A program made the translations under genes and the position numbers. The notes under the pieces were generated by a model. The model saw only the letters and a program-made list of their open reading frames with translations, searched no databases and was not told the DNA's origin. Below are positions 50,799 to 58,562 of a DNA stretch of 64,000 nucleotides, one piece after another. Positions within the stretch are counted from its first letter, which is position 1. Every line of letters starts with the position of its first letter. Origin of the DNA: Leucobacter sp. cx-328 (GTDB taxonomy: Bacteria; Actinomycetota; Actinomycetes; Actinomycetales; Microbacteriaceae); contig NZ_JACVMX010000005.1 in assembly GCF_014530035.1 (NCBI RefSeq), positions 62,001 to 126,000 of the forward strand, in the 5' to 3' direction.

Positions 50799-51650
50799 TT
50801 AGCGCGGCGTGGCGGTCATCTTTCGGATGGCCGCCACAGTCGTTTCCGGGGTCGTGAAATCGCCAAGCCGGTTTGGCTTACCTGCACCGTGGAAGTCACT
50901 CGACCCCGTCGGGATCAACCCGATCTCAGCTGACCCAACGCGCAGCTCAGGGATCCACTCAGCCCGATTCTCTGGATGGTCCAGCTCGATGCCCCACAGT
51001 CCAGCTGCGGCGAGCGCTGCGAGGTCTGCGAGTGGAATTGCCTCTGACTGGCGGTTCGCAGCTGGATGCGCAATCACGGGAACCCCACCGGCCTCACGTA
51101 CCAGGCGGATCGCCTCCGCCGTATCCATCGCAAGCGTACCGATGTAATAGGGCGAGCCGGGGTACAGCAGCTCAGCGAACACGGCACTGCGGTCAACGAA
51201 GTAGCCTGCACGCACGAGTGCATCCGCGATGTGCGGGCGGCCAACCGTGCGCGCGTCTTCGGAGCCGAGCACGTCTTCCCACGTGATCGCAAAGTCTTTC
51301 TTGATGAGGTCGACCATCTTGCTCGCGCGGGTCAGCCGCGCGCGGCGCACCACCGCGAGCGCGTCAAACAGCTCGTCGTCATCCGGTGAGATGCCGTATC
51401 CCAGTAGGTGCGGCGAGCGGCCAGCAAACTTCGTGGTGATCTCGATACCAGGAAGAAAATCGATGCCGTGCATCGCTGCCGCCTCGCGTGCTTCTTCCCA
51501 ACCGTCGATCGTGTCGTGGTCGGTCAGGGCGAAGCCGCTGAGTCCGAGCGCGGCAACGTCTGCCGCGATTTCGCTCGGCCTGGTCGTACCGTCTGAAAAC
51601 ACCGAGTGCGTGTGGAGGTCAAACCCTCGTTGCTTTTCGGTGCGGTCCAT
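50799..51650 (-). CDS. PHP-domain phosphoesterase (YciV/RNase AM-like)
   Basis: The 283-residue protein has the metal-binding motifs of the PHP family: DLHTHSVFSDG, LTDHDTIDG, PGIEITT, GRPHIADAL, VIAHPA and SSDFHG. Homologues such as YciV act as 3',5'-nucleotide phosphatases or 5'-3' exonucleases on short RNA, so a role in RNA or nucleotide turnover is likely. TAGACT lies 6 nt before the ATG, so the mRNA may be leaderless. Upstream is the divergent aminopeptidase P gene. Confidence 0.9.
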   Translation of the reverse strand: MDRTEKQRGFDLHTHSVFSDGTTRPSEIAADVAALGLSGFALTDHDTIDGWEEAREAAAMHGIDFLPGIEITTKFAGRSPHLLGYGISPDDDELFDALAVVRRARLTRASKMVDLIKKDFAITWEDVLGSEDARTVGRPHIADALVRAGYFVDRSAVFAELLYPGSPYYIGTLAMDTAEAIRLVREAGGVPVIAHPAANRQSEAIPLADLAALAAAGLWGIELDHPENRAEWIPELRVGSAEIGLIPTGSSDFHGAGKPNRLGDFTTPETTVAAIRKMTATPR

Positions 51651-51656
51651 CCCGCC

Positions 51657-51662
51657 AGTCTA
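51657..51662 (-). promoter_or_regulatory. Probable leaderless -10 of the PHP gene
   Basis: On the minus strand TAGACT is followed by 6 nt (GGCGGG) and the ATG at 51650. Confidence 0.45.
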
Positions 51663-51725
51663 GGGTCTTTCCATCGCATTCGGGTCTCTGAGGTGGTTCC
51701 GGTATTGAGGTGAGAGGATGGAGAT

Positions 51726-53093
51726 ATGACCACGAGCGAGCAGGCTACCCACGAGGTAGAGATCGATAACACGAACCGAAGCACTACCCCGCAGAATGAC
51801 GCGTTCGGAACGTATATTTCGCAGCACTGGGCGGATCGGGTTGACGAGCTGCCCGCAGCCCATCCCGCCGCTGGCTTCGCTGCAACGCGTCGTGCTGCAG
51901 TCGCAGCACAGTTCGCAGGCAAGCGCCTTGTGATCGCCGCTGGCGCAATGAAGCAGCGCTCAAACGATACGTTCTACCAGTACCGCGCACATTCGGCGTT
52001 CGCGCACCTCACCGGCTGGGGCGCAGAGTCTGAGCCCGGCGCGATCCTCGTCATTGAGGACGATGCTTCGACCCTGTACTTCCGTGAGCGCGCTGGTCGC
52101 GACAGCGACGAGTTCTTTGCGAACCCTGAGATCGGCGAGTTCTGGATCGGCCCGCGCCCCTCACTCGCGCAGGTCTCGGCACTGCTTGACGTGCCAACAG
52201 CGCACCTCGCAGAGTTCCGTGCAGAGGATGGCGACATCACACTTGACGACGCTGAGCTTGCGCGCGTCACCTCTGAGCTGCGTCTCGTGAAGGACGACTA
52301 CGAACTCGCCGAAATGCAGGCCGCCGTCGATGCTACTGCGCAGGGCTTCACTGAGGTCCTCGCTGCGCTGCCAAAGGCGAGCGCTCATCCTCGCGGCGAG
52401 CGCATCGTCGAGGGCGTCTTCAACCAGCGCGCTCGTCTTGATGGCAACACTGTTGGCTACGAGACCATCGCTGCTTCGGGGCCACACGCGTGCACGCTGC
52501 ATTGGATCCGCAATGATGGCCCAGTGCGCGAGGGCGATCTTCTGCTCCTCGATGCCGGCATCGAGATGGACAGCCTGTACACGGCAGACATTACGCGCAC
52601 CGTTCCCGTCTCGGGCAAGTTCACTGAGGTGCAGCGCCGCGTGTACAACGCCGTGCTCGAAGCCGCAGATGCTGCACGCGCGATTGTGCGCCCAGGGATC
52701 CGCTTCCACGAAGTACACGACGCAGCAATGGCAGTGATCGAACGCCGCACCCGCGAGTGGGGCATTCTTCCCGAAGATGACGGCACCGCGTACTACCGTC
52801 GCTACATGGTGCACGGCACAAGCCACCATCTTGGCATGGACGTACACGACTGCGCGCAGGCGCGTCGCGAGATGTACATGGACGGTGTGCTCGAGCCAGG
52901 CATGGTCTTCACGATCGAGCCCGGCCTATACTTCCAGCCTGATGACCTCACGGTTCCCGCAGAGTACCGCGGCATCGGCGTGCGTATCGAGGACGACATT
53001 GTCGTTACCGAGAGCGGTTGCCTCAACCTCTCCGCAGGTATCCCCCGCACCGCTGACGCGGTAGAGGCGTGGATCGCTAGCGCGCAGGGCTAG
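51726..53093 (+). CDS. pepP: Xaa-Pro aminopeptidase (aminopeptidase P family)
   Basis: The 455-residue protein has an N-terminal creatinase-like domain (about 45-190) and a C-terminal pita-bread M24 domain. All five metal ligands are seen: Asp in LLLDAGIEMD, Asp in TADITRTV, His in HGTSHHLGMDVHD, Glu in TIEPGLYF, and Glu in GVRIEDDIVV. The double His and HDC pattern fit AMPP. It would remove N-terminal residues that precede proline in the cytoplasm. The ATG follows GGATGGAG closely. Repeat R4 lies 32 bp downstream. Confidence 0.93.
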   Translation: MTTSEQATHEVEIDNTNRSTTPQNDAFGTYISQHWADRVDELPAAHPAAGFAATRRAAVAAQFAGKRLVIAAGAMKQRSNDTFYQYRAHSAFAHLTGWGAESEPGAILVIEDDASTLYFRERAGRDSDEFFANPEIGEFWIGPRPSLAQVSALLDVPTAHLAEFRAEDGDITLDDAELARVTSELRLVKDDYELAEMQAAVDATAQGFTEVLAALPKASAHPRGERIVEGVFNQRARLDGNTVGYETIAASGPHACTLHWIRNDGPVREGDLLLLDAGIEMDSLYTADITRTVPVSGKFTEVQRRVYNAVLEAADAARAIVRPGIRFHEVHDAAMAVIERRTREWGILPEDDGTAYYRRYMVHGTSHHLGMDVHDCAQARREMYMDGVLEPGMVFTIEPGLYFQPDDLTVPAEYRGIGVRIEDDIVVTESGCLNLSAGIPRTADAVEAWIASAQG

Positions 53094-53125
53094 TTCGCGC
53101 CTCCCGCGCTTCCGCGCTTCCCCGT

Positions 53126-53221
53126 TCAACCCCTCGAGACGGGCCCTTTCTCTCGAGATGACCACTTTCATGCATCAGAAAGTGCTTGTTTCGAGAGAAT
53201 CGCCCTGTTTCGAGGGGTTGA
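53126..53221. repeat. Palindromic intergenic repeat R4
   Basis: The element is 96 bp with perfect terminal repeats TCAACCCCTCGA and TCGAGGGGTTGA. Inside are TTTCTCTCGA and TTTCGAGAGAA, and a centre ACTTTCATGCATCAGAAAGT. Compared with R3, both arms have changed together (CGCGA/TCGCG to CTCGA/TCGAG), which keeps base pairing. It lies between the 3' ends of pepP and the HNH-like gene. Confidence 0.9.
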
Positions 53222-53303
53222 GTCGTTGAATGACGCTCGTCTGGTCCCACGGTCCTCGACCTCGTATTACCCCGCGAAGTTAAACCACGCTGAGTAGATG
53301 CCC

Positions 53304-54032
53304 TTAGGAATTGTTGTGGATATACAAATGCGGCAGCTCTTCTCGAAGTCGCAAATACACTCGGTCCCTTGCAGAAAAGGTGATTCCCAATCGATTCGCA
53401 GAATTCCACCAAATAAGTGCTCCGATAGGCCCATCCTGAATCTCAGCGATAAAAACTTCTAGCTCCCCATCAGAAGGATTTTCGGGGCTGACCATGCTAT
53501 TCGCCCAATGCGAATGACCACTGGTGCCTTCCTTTCTCAACTGGTCCATGATCGAAAAGTCTTTGTACAAAACCAATGTGGCATTGGGCATTGACTCTGA
53601 GCCATTTAGAAAATCAATCAGGTCTTTGGGGACGTCGAACCCTCGCTCATCGATTCGACAAGCGAAATTCTTCACGTAATAACGGGCAAGGTTTGCCGAG
53701 GTGTGCGGTTCTCCAGCGAGTACATGGGACATTTGAAAGCTTGTCCGTGCACGAAAGAAGTCGGGCCTTTCGCGCACAAACGTTACGAACTGATCGTATG
53801 CTCGGTCGAATGGCTGGCTTCGCGCGCCATTACATGTTTTACACATGGTTTTGGGGAAGAGCATCAGCGGTGATTTCGGGCCATGGAATTTGGACGGACG
53901 TTCGTTCGCTAGAACAAGATAATCCGAACCTTTGAACGATTTGCGAAGTTCCGAAGCTTTTACTCGATGCTCTCGAGAGTCAGCGATGGCTCCGCACCAC
54001 CAGCACCGGGGATGAAAATCAGGTTCATTCAC
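53304..54032 (-). CDS. HNH-like zinc-finger protein, AT-rich accessory gene
   Basis: The 242-residue protein begins with CWWCGAIADSREHRVKASELRK and continues LMLFPKTMCKTCNGARSQPFDRAYD, a CxxC...EH...CxxCN arrangement like HNH endonuclease zinc folds. The rest is not recognisable; it contains several aromatic residues and ends without a known domain. Base composition is clearly AT-richer than its neighbours and codon choice differs (many TTT, AAA, AAT), suggesting recent acquisition. It starts with GTG, preceded by GGTGA. It is flanked by repeats R4 and R5. It may be a defence or homing-type nuclease, but this is an inference from the fold only. Confidence 0.65.
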   Translation of the reverse strand: MNEPDFHPRCWWCGAIADSREHRVKASELRKSFKGSDYLVLANERPSKFHGPKSPLMLFPKTMCKTCNGARSQPFDRAYDQFVTFVRERPDFFRARTSFQMSHVLAGEPHTSANLARYYVKNFACRIDERGFDVPKDLIDFLNGSESMPNATLVLYKDFSIMDQLRKEGTSGHSHWANSMVSPENPSDGELEVFIAEIQDGPIGALIWWNSANRLGITFSARDRVYLRLREELPHLYIHNNS

Positions 54033-54221
54033 TATTTCACCGTTCTGCAGCTAGCTGTTTGGTCAGGCTCTCGGAGGACGTTCCTTTGGAAGGTAGCACT
54101 GGATGCAGCCGCCAAGAGTTTGCCACGCGATTTTCAGCACGGCGCTAGCCTTCCACCCCGCACACGCTTACCGGGGAAAAGAATGGGCCGGCCTCGCGGC
54201 CGGGCGGCCTCATTCGCCCAC
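54033..54221. other. Intergenic stretch upstream of the HNH-like gene
   Basis: No gene is supported here. It contains the probable promoter of the HNH-like gene, and an imperfect GC-rich inverted repeat at 54182-54214 (AATGGGCCGG ... CGGCCTCATT), next to repeat R5. Confidence 0.4.
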
Positions 54222-54318
54222 CCAAACCCCTCGAAACCGATAGTTTCTACCGAGATCAGCCCTTTCATGCGCAAGAAAGCCCCCGTCTCGAGAGAACGGG
54301 GGCTTTTCGCGGGGTTGG
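54222..54318. repeat. Palindromic intergenic repeat R5, with an extra half-end
   Basis: The element is about 97 bp: left CAAACCCCTCGAAAC, centre TTTCATGCGCAAGAAA, TCTCGAGAGAA and right end TTTTCGCGGGGTTGG. A second copy of the right terminus (CTTTCGCGGGGTTGGCC) follows at 54334-54350, as if a fragment had been duplicated. It lies between the HNH-like gene and the 3' end of the general stress protein gene. Confidence 0.8.
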
Positions 54319-54380
54319 CCCTGCGGACCGAAGCTTTCGCGGGGTTGGCCGAGGTCAGCGACCAGGGGCCGCGCCGACAA

Positions 54381-54887
54381 CTACTGAGCAGACGGAACTT
54401 CACCCATCAGCACGCGACGCGCGTCGTGCACGAGTTCGGGCGATGTGTACAGCTCGTACCGCACCGCGATCATCTGTGTGACCGATGAGAAGCCGCGGCG
54501 GTTGCGGGTCATCGAGTACGAGACCACGCTGAACAGCATGCCAAAGCCAGCGCCGATCACAAGTGCGGCGATGAAGACACCGAGAATGCCAGTGTTGTCA
54601 GGCTGGAACAGGAACAGTAGTACGCCAAGGAACAAACCGAGGTAGGCACCAGACAGCGCACCCATAAGGGCGACGCGGCCGTAGGTGAGCTTGCCGGTGA
54701 TTCGTTCAACGCTGCGGACGTGGTTACCGACGATGCTGACCTCACGAACTGGGAAACCACTCTTTGCGAGGGTATCGACCGCAGCACGAGCGTCTTCGTA
54801 ACGGTCGTACGTCGAGATGATGTCGCCTGTCGGCAGCTCAAGTGACAGTGGCGTGCGAGGCGCTCCGGGCTGACCTGTGAAACTCAT
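54381..54887 (-). CDS. General stress protein 17M-like membrane protein
   Basis: The 168-residue protein has an N-terminal YflT/GSP17M-like domain (ISTYDRYEDARAAVDTLAKSGFPVREVSIVG) and two glycine-rich membrane helices (ALMGALSGAYLGLFLGVLLFL and ALVIGAGFGMLFSVV). In actinobacteria this family often precedes the MgtE-domain gene, as it does here in divergent orientation. The exact function is not known. TAGAAT lies 6 nt before the ATG. Confidence 0.87.
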   Translation of the reverse strand: MSFTGQPGAPRTPLSLELPTGDIISTYDRYEDARAAVDTLAKSGFPVREVSIVGNHVRSVERITGKLTYGRVALMGALSGAYLGLFLGVLLFLFQPDNTGILGVFIAALVIGAGFGMLFSVVSYSMTRNRRGFSSVTQMIAVRYELYTSPELVHDARRVLMGEVPSAQ

Positions 54888-54893
54888 ACCCTG

Positions 54894-54899
54894 ATTCTA
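54894..54899 (-). promoter_or_regulatory. Probable leaderless -10 of the general stress protein gene
   Basis: On the minus strand TAGAAT is followed by 6 nt (CAGGGT) and the ATG at 54887. Confidence 0.45.
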
Positions 54900-54984
54900 C
54901 GGCTCACGCTGCGAAGAACCCAGTGTTTTCCTTAGCGTTGCGAACGTGCTGCTCTCGACGTGCACGATTGTCAGCGGTAGACGG

Positions 54985-54990
54985 TAGCGT
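54985..54990 (+). promoter_or_regulatory. Probable leaderless -10 of the MgtE-domain gene
   Basis: TAGCGT is followed by 6 nt (AGGGGT) and the GTG at 54997. Confidence 0.4.
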
Positions 54991-54996
54991 AGGGGT

Positions 54997-56283
54997 GTGA
55001 GCAATTCGAGGGTCTTTGTCGGCCGCCTTGCGGGGCGGGGTGTTTTTGACCCTGCCGGTGATCGCATCGGAAAGGTACGCGACGTGCTCGTCGTGTACCG
55101 ACATCAGTCTCAGCCGCGCGTTGTCGGTCTCATTGTCGAGATTCCCGGCAAGCGTCGCGTCTTCGTCCCGATCAGTCGTGTGACTTCGATTGGTTCAGGC
55201 CAGGTCATCACCACTGGCCTCATCAACATTCGCCGCTTCGAGCAGCGAAGTGGCGAGATCCGCGTCCTGGCGCAGCTCATCGGCCTCCCAGCGCAGCTTG
55301 CTGATTCAACCCGTGTGCGTATTGAAGACGCCGCGATTGAACGCACACGTTCTGGAGAATGGGTGCTGTCGGAGGTCTTCGTGCACGTACTGCGCGCCGA
55401 GGTGCGCGCGTTCAGCCGCCCCGAATCACGCATCGTTGCATGGACCGACATGCGGCTGCCGCAGGAGAAGTCAGAGGCGCAGTCTGCTGAGCGTCTGATT
55501 CAGACGTTCCTCGATCTCAAGCCTGCCGACCTCGCAGAGCAGCTCCTTGAGCTGCCGTTCGAACGCATGACCGAGGTCATGGCCGAGATGTCAGATGATC
55601 GCGTTGCTGACGCGCTCGAGGAGATGACCGAGGCGGATCAGCTCTCGCTGCTCGCCCACATCCCCGAAACCCGTGCGGCCGATGTGCTTGACCACATGGA
55701 GCCCGATGACGCTGCCGATCTCGTGTCAGCCTTGCCAGATGCGAAGCGTGAAGAACTCCTCGACCTCATGGAAGATGAGGAAGAGGCAGAGGTGCGTAAG
55801 CTCCTCGGCTACGATCCAGACACCGCGGGTGGCCTCATGAGCCCGTCCGCGATCATTCTGTCGGGCGAGGCAAGCATTGCTGAGGGCCTTGCGATGATCC
55901 GCCGTGCTGAGATCTCACCAGCCATGGCATCAGCGGTGTATGTCACTCATCCGCCGTTTGAAACTCCCACAGGAGAGTTTCTCGGCATCGCACACTTCCA
56001 GCGGATGCTGCGCTTCCCACCGCACGAGCGCCTGTCTGCACTGCTCGATAGTGAGATCGAGCCGGTGCACGTCGACGCCGATGCAGCAGAGGTTGCTCGT
56101 CAGCTCGCGAGCTACGACCTAGTGGCGATCCCTGTGGTTGACGATCAGCAGCGCCTCGTCGGTGTCGTCACTGTCGATGACGTACTCGACCACCTTTTGC
56201 CAGACGATTGGCGCCATGCTGGCGACGATGACGAGGCCATCAGCTCAACCCCGACCGCTCACCGAACTGGAATGGGGGCGTGA
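54997..56283 (+). CDS. Soluble MgtE-N/CBS protein with PRC-barrel-like N-terminus
   Basis: The 428-residue protein has a PRC-barrel-like N-terminus (VFDPAGDRIGKVRDVLVVY), the MgtE N-terminal superhelix (LKPADLAEQLLELPFERMTEVMAEM, repeated L-x-x-x-DRVADALEEM) and a CBS pair (LMSPSAIILSGEASIAEGL ... LVAIPVVDDQQRLVGVVTVDDVLDHLL). The membrane channel of real MgtE transporters is absent, so it is a regulator or sensor of Mg2+ or nucleotides, not a transporter by itself. It is overlapped by the DUF1003 gene and followed by mrp, the usual actinobacterial order. Confidence 0.88.
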   Translation: MSNSRVFVGRLAGRGVFDPAGDRIGKVRDVLVVYRHQSQPRVVGLIVEIPGKRRVFVPISRVTSIGSGQVITTGLINIRRFEQRSGEIRVLAQLIGLPAQLADSTRVRIEDAAIERTRSGEWVLSEVFVHVLRAEVRAFSRPESRIVAWTDMRLPQEKSEAQSAERLIQTFLDLKPADLAEQLLELPFERMTEVMAEMSDDRVADALEEMTEADQLSLLAHIPETRAADVLDHMEPDDAADLVSALPDAKREELLDLMEDEEEAEVRKLLGYDPDTAGGLMSPSAIILSGEASIAEGLAMIRRAEISPAMASAVYVTHPPFETPTGEFLGIAHFQRMLRFPPHERLSALLDSEIEPVHVDADAAEVARQLASYDLVAIPVVDDQQRLVGVVTVDDVLDHLLPDDWRHAGDDDEAISSTPTAHRTGMGA

Positions 56284-56855
56284 TGCGCTGGGGAAAAAAC
56301 GCGTCACTTGACGCACCACGCGCCTTGGGCATGCGTGGACCGCAAGAGACGCGCACCGGAGGCAACGAACGGTTCGGTCGGTGGACCGAGAGCATCGCAC
56401 GTGGCATGGGCACCCCGTGGTTCCTGCTTATTTTGACAGCGTTCTGTCTCGCTTGGCTCGCGTGGAACACCTGGGGCCCTCAGCATCTCCGCTTTGACTC
56501 GGCAGCGCTCGGCTTCACCGCTCTCACGCTCATCCTGTCGCTCCAGGCTTCATACGCGGCGCCCATGATCCTGCTCGCGCAGAACCGCCAGGACGACCGT
56601 GACCGCGTGCAGATCGAACAAGATCGCCAGCGTGCCGAGCGCAACGTCGCAGACATCGAATTCCTTGCGCGTGAGGTTGTCTCGCTGCGCATCATGATGA
56701 AAGATCTCCCCGACCGGGAATTCATTCGCCAGGAGTTGCGTTCTCTGCTTGCAGAGCTCGAAGAAGAACCAGAGCCAGAATCGGCAGCGGTAGCAACACC
56801 GACAGACCCGGCCACATCAGTAGGCACAGCCTCGCCCCGCACCCAGGAGGATTAA
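56283..56855 (+). CDS. DUF1003 membrane protein
   Basis: The 190-residue protein matches DUF1003: a basic N-terminus, two membrane helices (PWFLLILTAFCLAWLAWN and LGFTALTLILSLQASYAAPMILLAQNRQDDRDR) and a coiled, charged C-terminal region (QIEQDRQRAERNVADIEFLAREV) ending in an acidic tail. The function is unknown. ATG 56283 overlaps the upstream stop as TGATG; a GTG one codon earlier is also possible. It is part of the MgtE-domain/DUF1003/mrp operon. Confidence 0.9.
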   Translation: MRWGKNASLDAPRALGMRGPQETRTGGNERFGRWTESIARGMGTPWFLLILTAFCLAWLAWNTWGPQHLRFDSAALGFTALTLILSLQASYAAPMILLAQNRQDDRDRVQIEQDRQRAERNVADIEFLAREVVSLRIMMKDLPDREFIRQELRSLLAELEEEPEPESAAVATPTDPATSVGTASPRTQED

Positions 56856-56862
56856 GCGCGCA

Positions 56863-58050
56863 ATGACCGCAGAGCACACGATGCCAGGTCGCGACACAGC
56901 GTCCGCACTCGAACTCACCCTGTGGACCGCGCTTGACCGCGTGCAAGACCCCGACATCCGTCGCCCGCTCACTGAGCTCGGCATGGTCCGCGAGGTCACG
57001 GTCAGCTCTGACGAGACCGGCGCCCAGCGCGCCGCAGTGAGCATCCAGCTCACGATCGCGGGCTGCCCAGCGGCTCGCCAGATCGAGGCCGACGTGCACA
57101 GCGCGATCGAGTCGGTCGCGGGCATCACCTCCGGTGACGTCGAGGTGGGCGTCATGACATCGACCGAGCGGCAGGCGTTCGTCGAACGTGTACGCGGATC
57201 ACGTCCCCGCCAGTTCGGCCCAGACTCACTCACGCGCGTCATCGCCGTGACAAGCGGCAAGGGCGGGGTCGGCAAGTCCTCCCTCACTTCTGCGCTGGCG
57301 ATGGCGTTCACGAAGCGTGGCCTCTCTGTTGGCGTGATCGACGCCGACATTTTCGGCTTCTCGATCCCGAGCGTGCTGGGCCTCAGCCGCGACGGCAAGG
57401 TCGAACAACCGACCCGCGTCGGCGAGATGATCATCCCGCCGTCCGTCGACGGTGTACAGGCGATTTCGATCGGCATGTTCTTGGGCGATGCCGATCCGCG
57501 CAATACTGCCGTATCTTGGCGCGGCCCCATGCTGCACCGTACGATCGAACAGTTCTTGCGCGACGTCTGGTTCGGTGACCTCGACGTGCTGCTGCTCGAT
57601 CTGCCGCCCGGAACGGGTGACGTCGCAATCAGTGTCGGTCAGCTTCTCCCCCAGGCCGAGGTGCTCGTTATCACGACCCCGCAGGAGGCCGCGGCCGATG
57701 TCGCCGTGCGTAGCGCGCTCGTTGCTCGCCAGACTGGTCAGAAGGTCATCGGCGTCATCGAAAACATGGCCGGCCTTGTGCAGCCCGATGGCACCGTTCT
57801 TGACCTGTTCGGCTCGGGTGGCGGCAAGGCCGTCGCAGAACGCCTCTCAGATGATGAGCACGGCACCGTTCCGCTCCTTGGCAGCGTGCCGCTGAGCCCA
57901 GACTTCCGTGCGGCAGGTGACACTGGCACCCCGCAGTCGCTGATTGCGGGGGCGGATCCGGCTGGCGCCGAGGTTCTGCGCATCGCTGATCGCATTATCG
58001 GCCTCGGCCGTGGACTCGCAGGCCGTTCGCTCGGTATCAGCCTGAGCTAA
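56863..58050 (+). CDS. mrp: Mrp/NBP35-family iron-sulfur carrier ATPase
   Basis: The 395-residue protein has an N-terminal DUF59/MIP18 domain (ALDRVQDPDIRRPLTELGMV, about 15-95) and a C-terminal P-loop ATPase with a deviant Walker A (VTSGKGGVGKSS near residue 130), VGVIDADIFGFSIP, and LLLDLPPGTGD. Family members bind and hand over Fe-S clusters. The usual CxxC of the ATPase C-terminus is not evident here: GVIENMAGLV lacks cysteines. It is downstream of the DUF1003 gene with a 7-bp gap. Confidence 0.92.
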   Translation: MTAEHTMPGRDTASALELTLWTALDRVQDPDIRRPLTELGMVREVTVSSDETGAQRAAVSIQLTIAGCPAARQIEADVHSAIESVAGITSGDVEVGVMTSTERQAFVERVRGSRPRQFGPDSLTRVIAVTSGKGGVGKSSLTSALAMAFTKRGLSVGVIDADIFGFSIPSVLGLSRDGKVEQPTRVGEMIIPPSVDGVQAISIGMFLGDADPRNTAVSWRGPMLHRTIEQFLRDVWFGDLDVLLLDLPPGTGDVAISVGQLLPQAEVLVITTPQEAAADVAVRSALVARQTGQKVIGVIENMAGLVQPDGTVLDLFGSGGGKAVAERLSDDEHGTVPLLGSVPLSPDFRAAGDTGTPQSLIAGADPAGAEVLRIADRIIGLGRGLAGRSLGISLS

Positions 58051-58079
58051 CACCGCGGGTACTGAGTGGCCGAGATCGC

Positions 58080-58436
58080 CTAGGTCGCCTCGTCGTCGTA
58101 GCGCATCATGCCCGTGAGCTTTGCCTCGCGCTCCTTGCGGGCGTTATCGAGGCGCTCTCGCCGCTCAGCAAGGCGTGCCTCACGCTCGTCCTCTGTCAGG
58201 GCATCGCGGATGATACGGCGAGGGTCATACTGGCGCGGATCAAGCTGCTTCCAGTCGACGCTTTCGTACTCTGGGCCCATTTCGTCCTTGAGCCGACCCT
58301 TCGCGCCGTCGGCCATACCCTTGATCATCTTCACGAACTCACCAAGCTTCTTGGCGTATTCGGGGAGGCGGGTAGGTCCAACGATGATCATCGCGATCAC
58401 GAGAATCACCAAGATCTTGTCGAAAGTCAGGCCCAT
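58080..58436 (-). CDS. tatB: Sec-independent protein translocase subunit TatB-like
   Basis: The 118-residue protein has the TatA/B layout: N-terminal membrane helix (KILVILVIAMIIVGPTRLPEYAKKL) with the GPxxLP hinge, an amphipathic helix, and a charged coiled-coil tail. The near-N-terminal Gly-Leu-Thr-Phe and tail length suggest TatB rather than TatA. I chose ATG 58436; a frame extends to 58655 but that extension is not hydrophobic or conserved-looking. TACGAT lies 7 nt upstream. It is convergent with mrp and divergent from the O-methyltransferase gene. Confidence 0.87.
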   Translation of the reverse strand: MGLTFDKILVILVIAMIIVGPTRLPEYAKKLGEFVKMIKGMADGAKGRLKDEMGPEYESVDWKQLDPRQYDPRRIIRDALTEDEREARLAERRERLDNARKEREAKLTGMMRYDDEAT

Positions 58437-58443
58437 ACCCGTT

Positions 58444-58449
58444 ATCGTA
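58444..58449 (-). promoter_or_regulatory. Probable leaderless -10 of tatB
   Basis: On the minus strand TACGAT is followed by 7 nt (AACGGGT) and the ATG at 58436. Confidence 0.45.
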
Positions 58450-58562
58450 CATCGCACTGCGCTGGGAAACCTCACGATGACGCGCGTGTATAGCCTCAGT
58501 GCAGCGCGCTGAACCTCTACGCTTAGAAAGTACGCGTGTTGAGTCGCGATATTGGAGGCAAA

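Noticed and set aside
19972-54318. R1-R5 as a CRISPR array or insertion-sequence ends
   Set aside because: The copies are far apart, not regularly spaced, have no spacers between them, and no transposase gene is associated.
53967-54488. Plus-strand open frame through the HNH-like gene 5' region and R5
   Set aside because: It crosses a palindromic repeat and overlaps two better-supported genes; composition is not coding-like.
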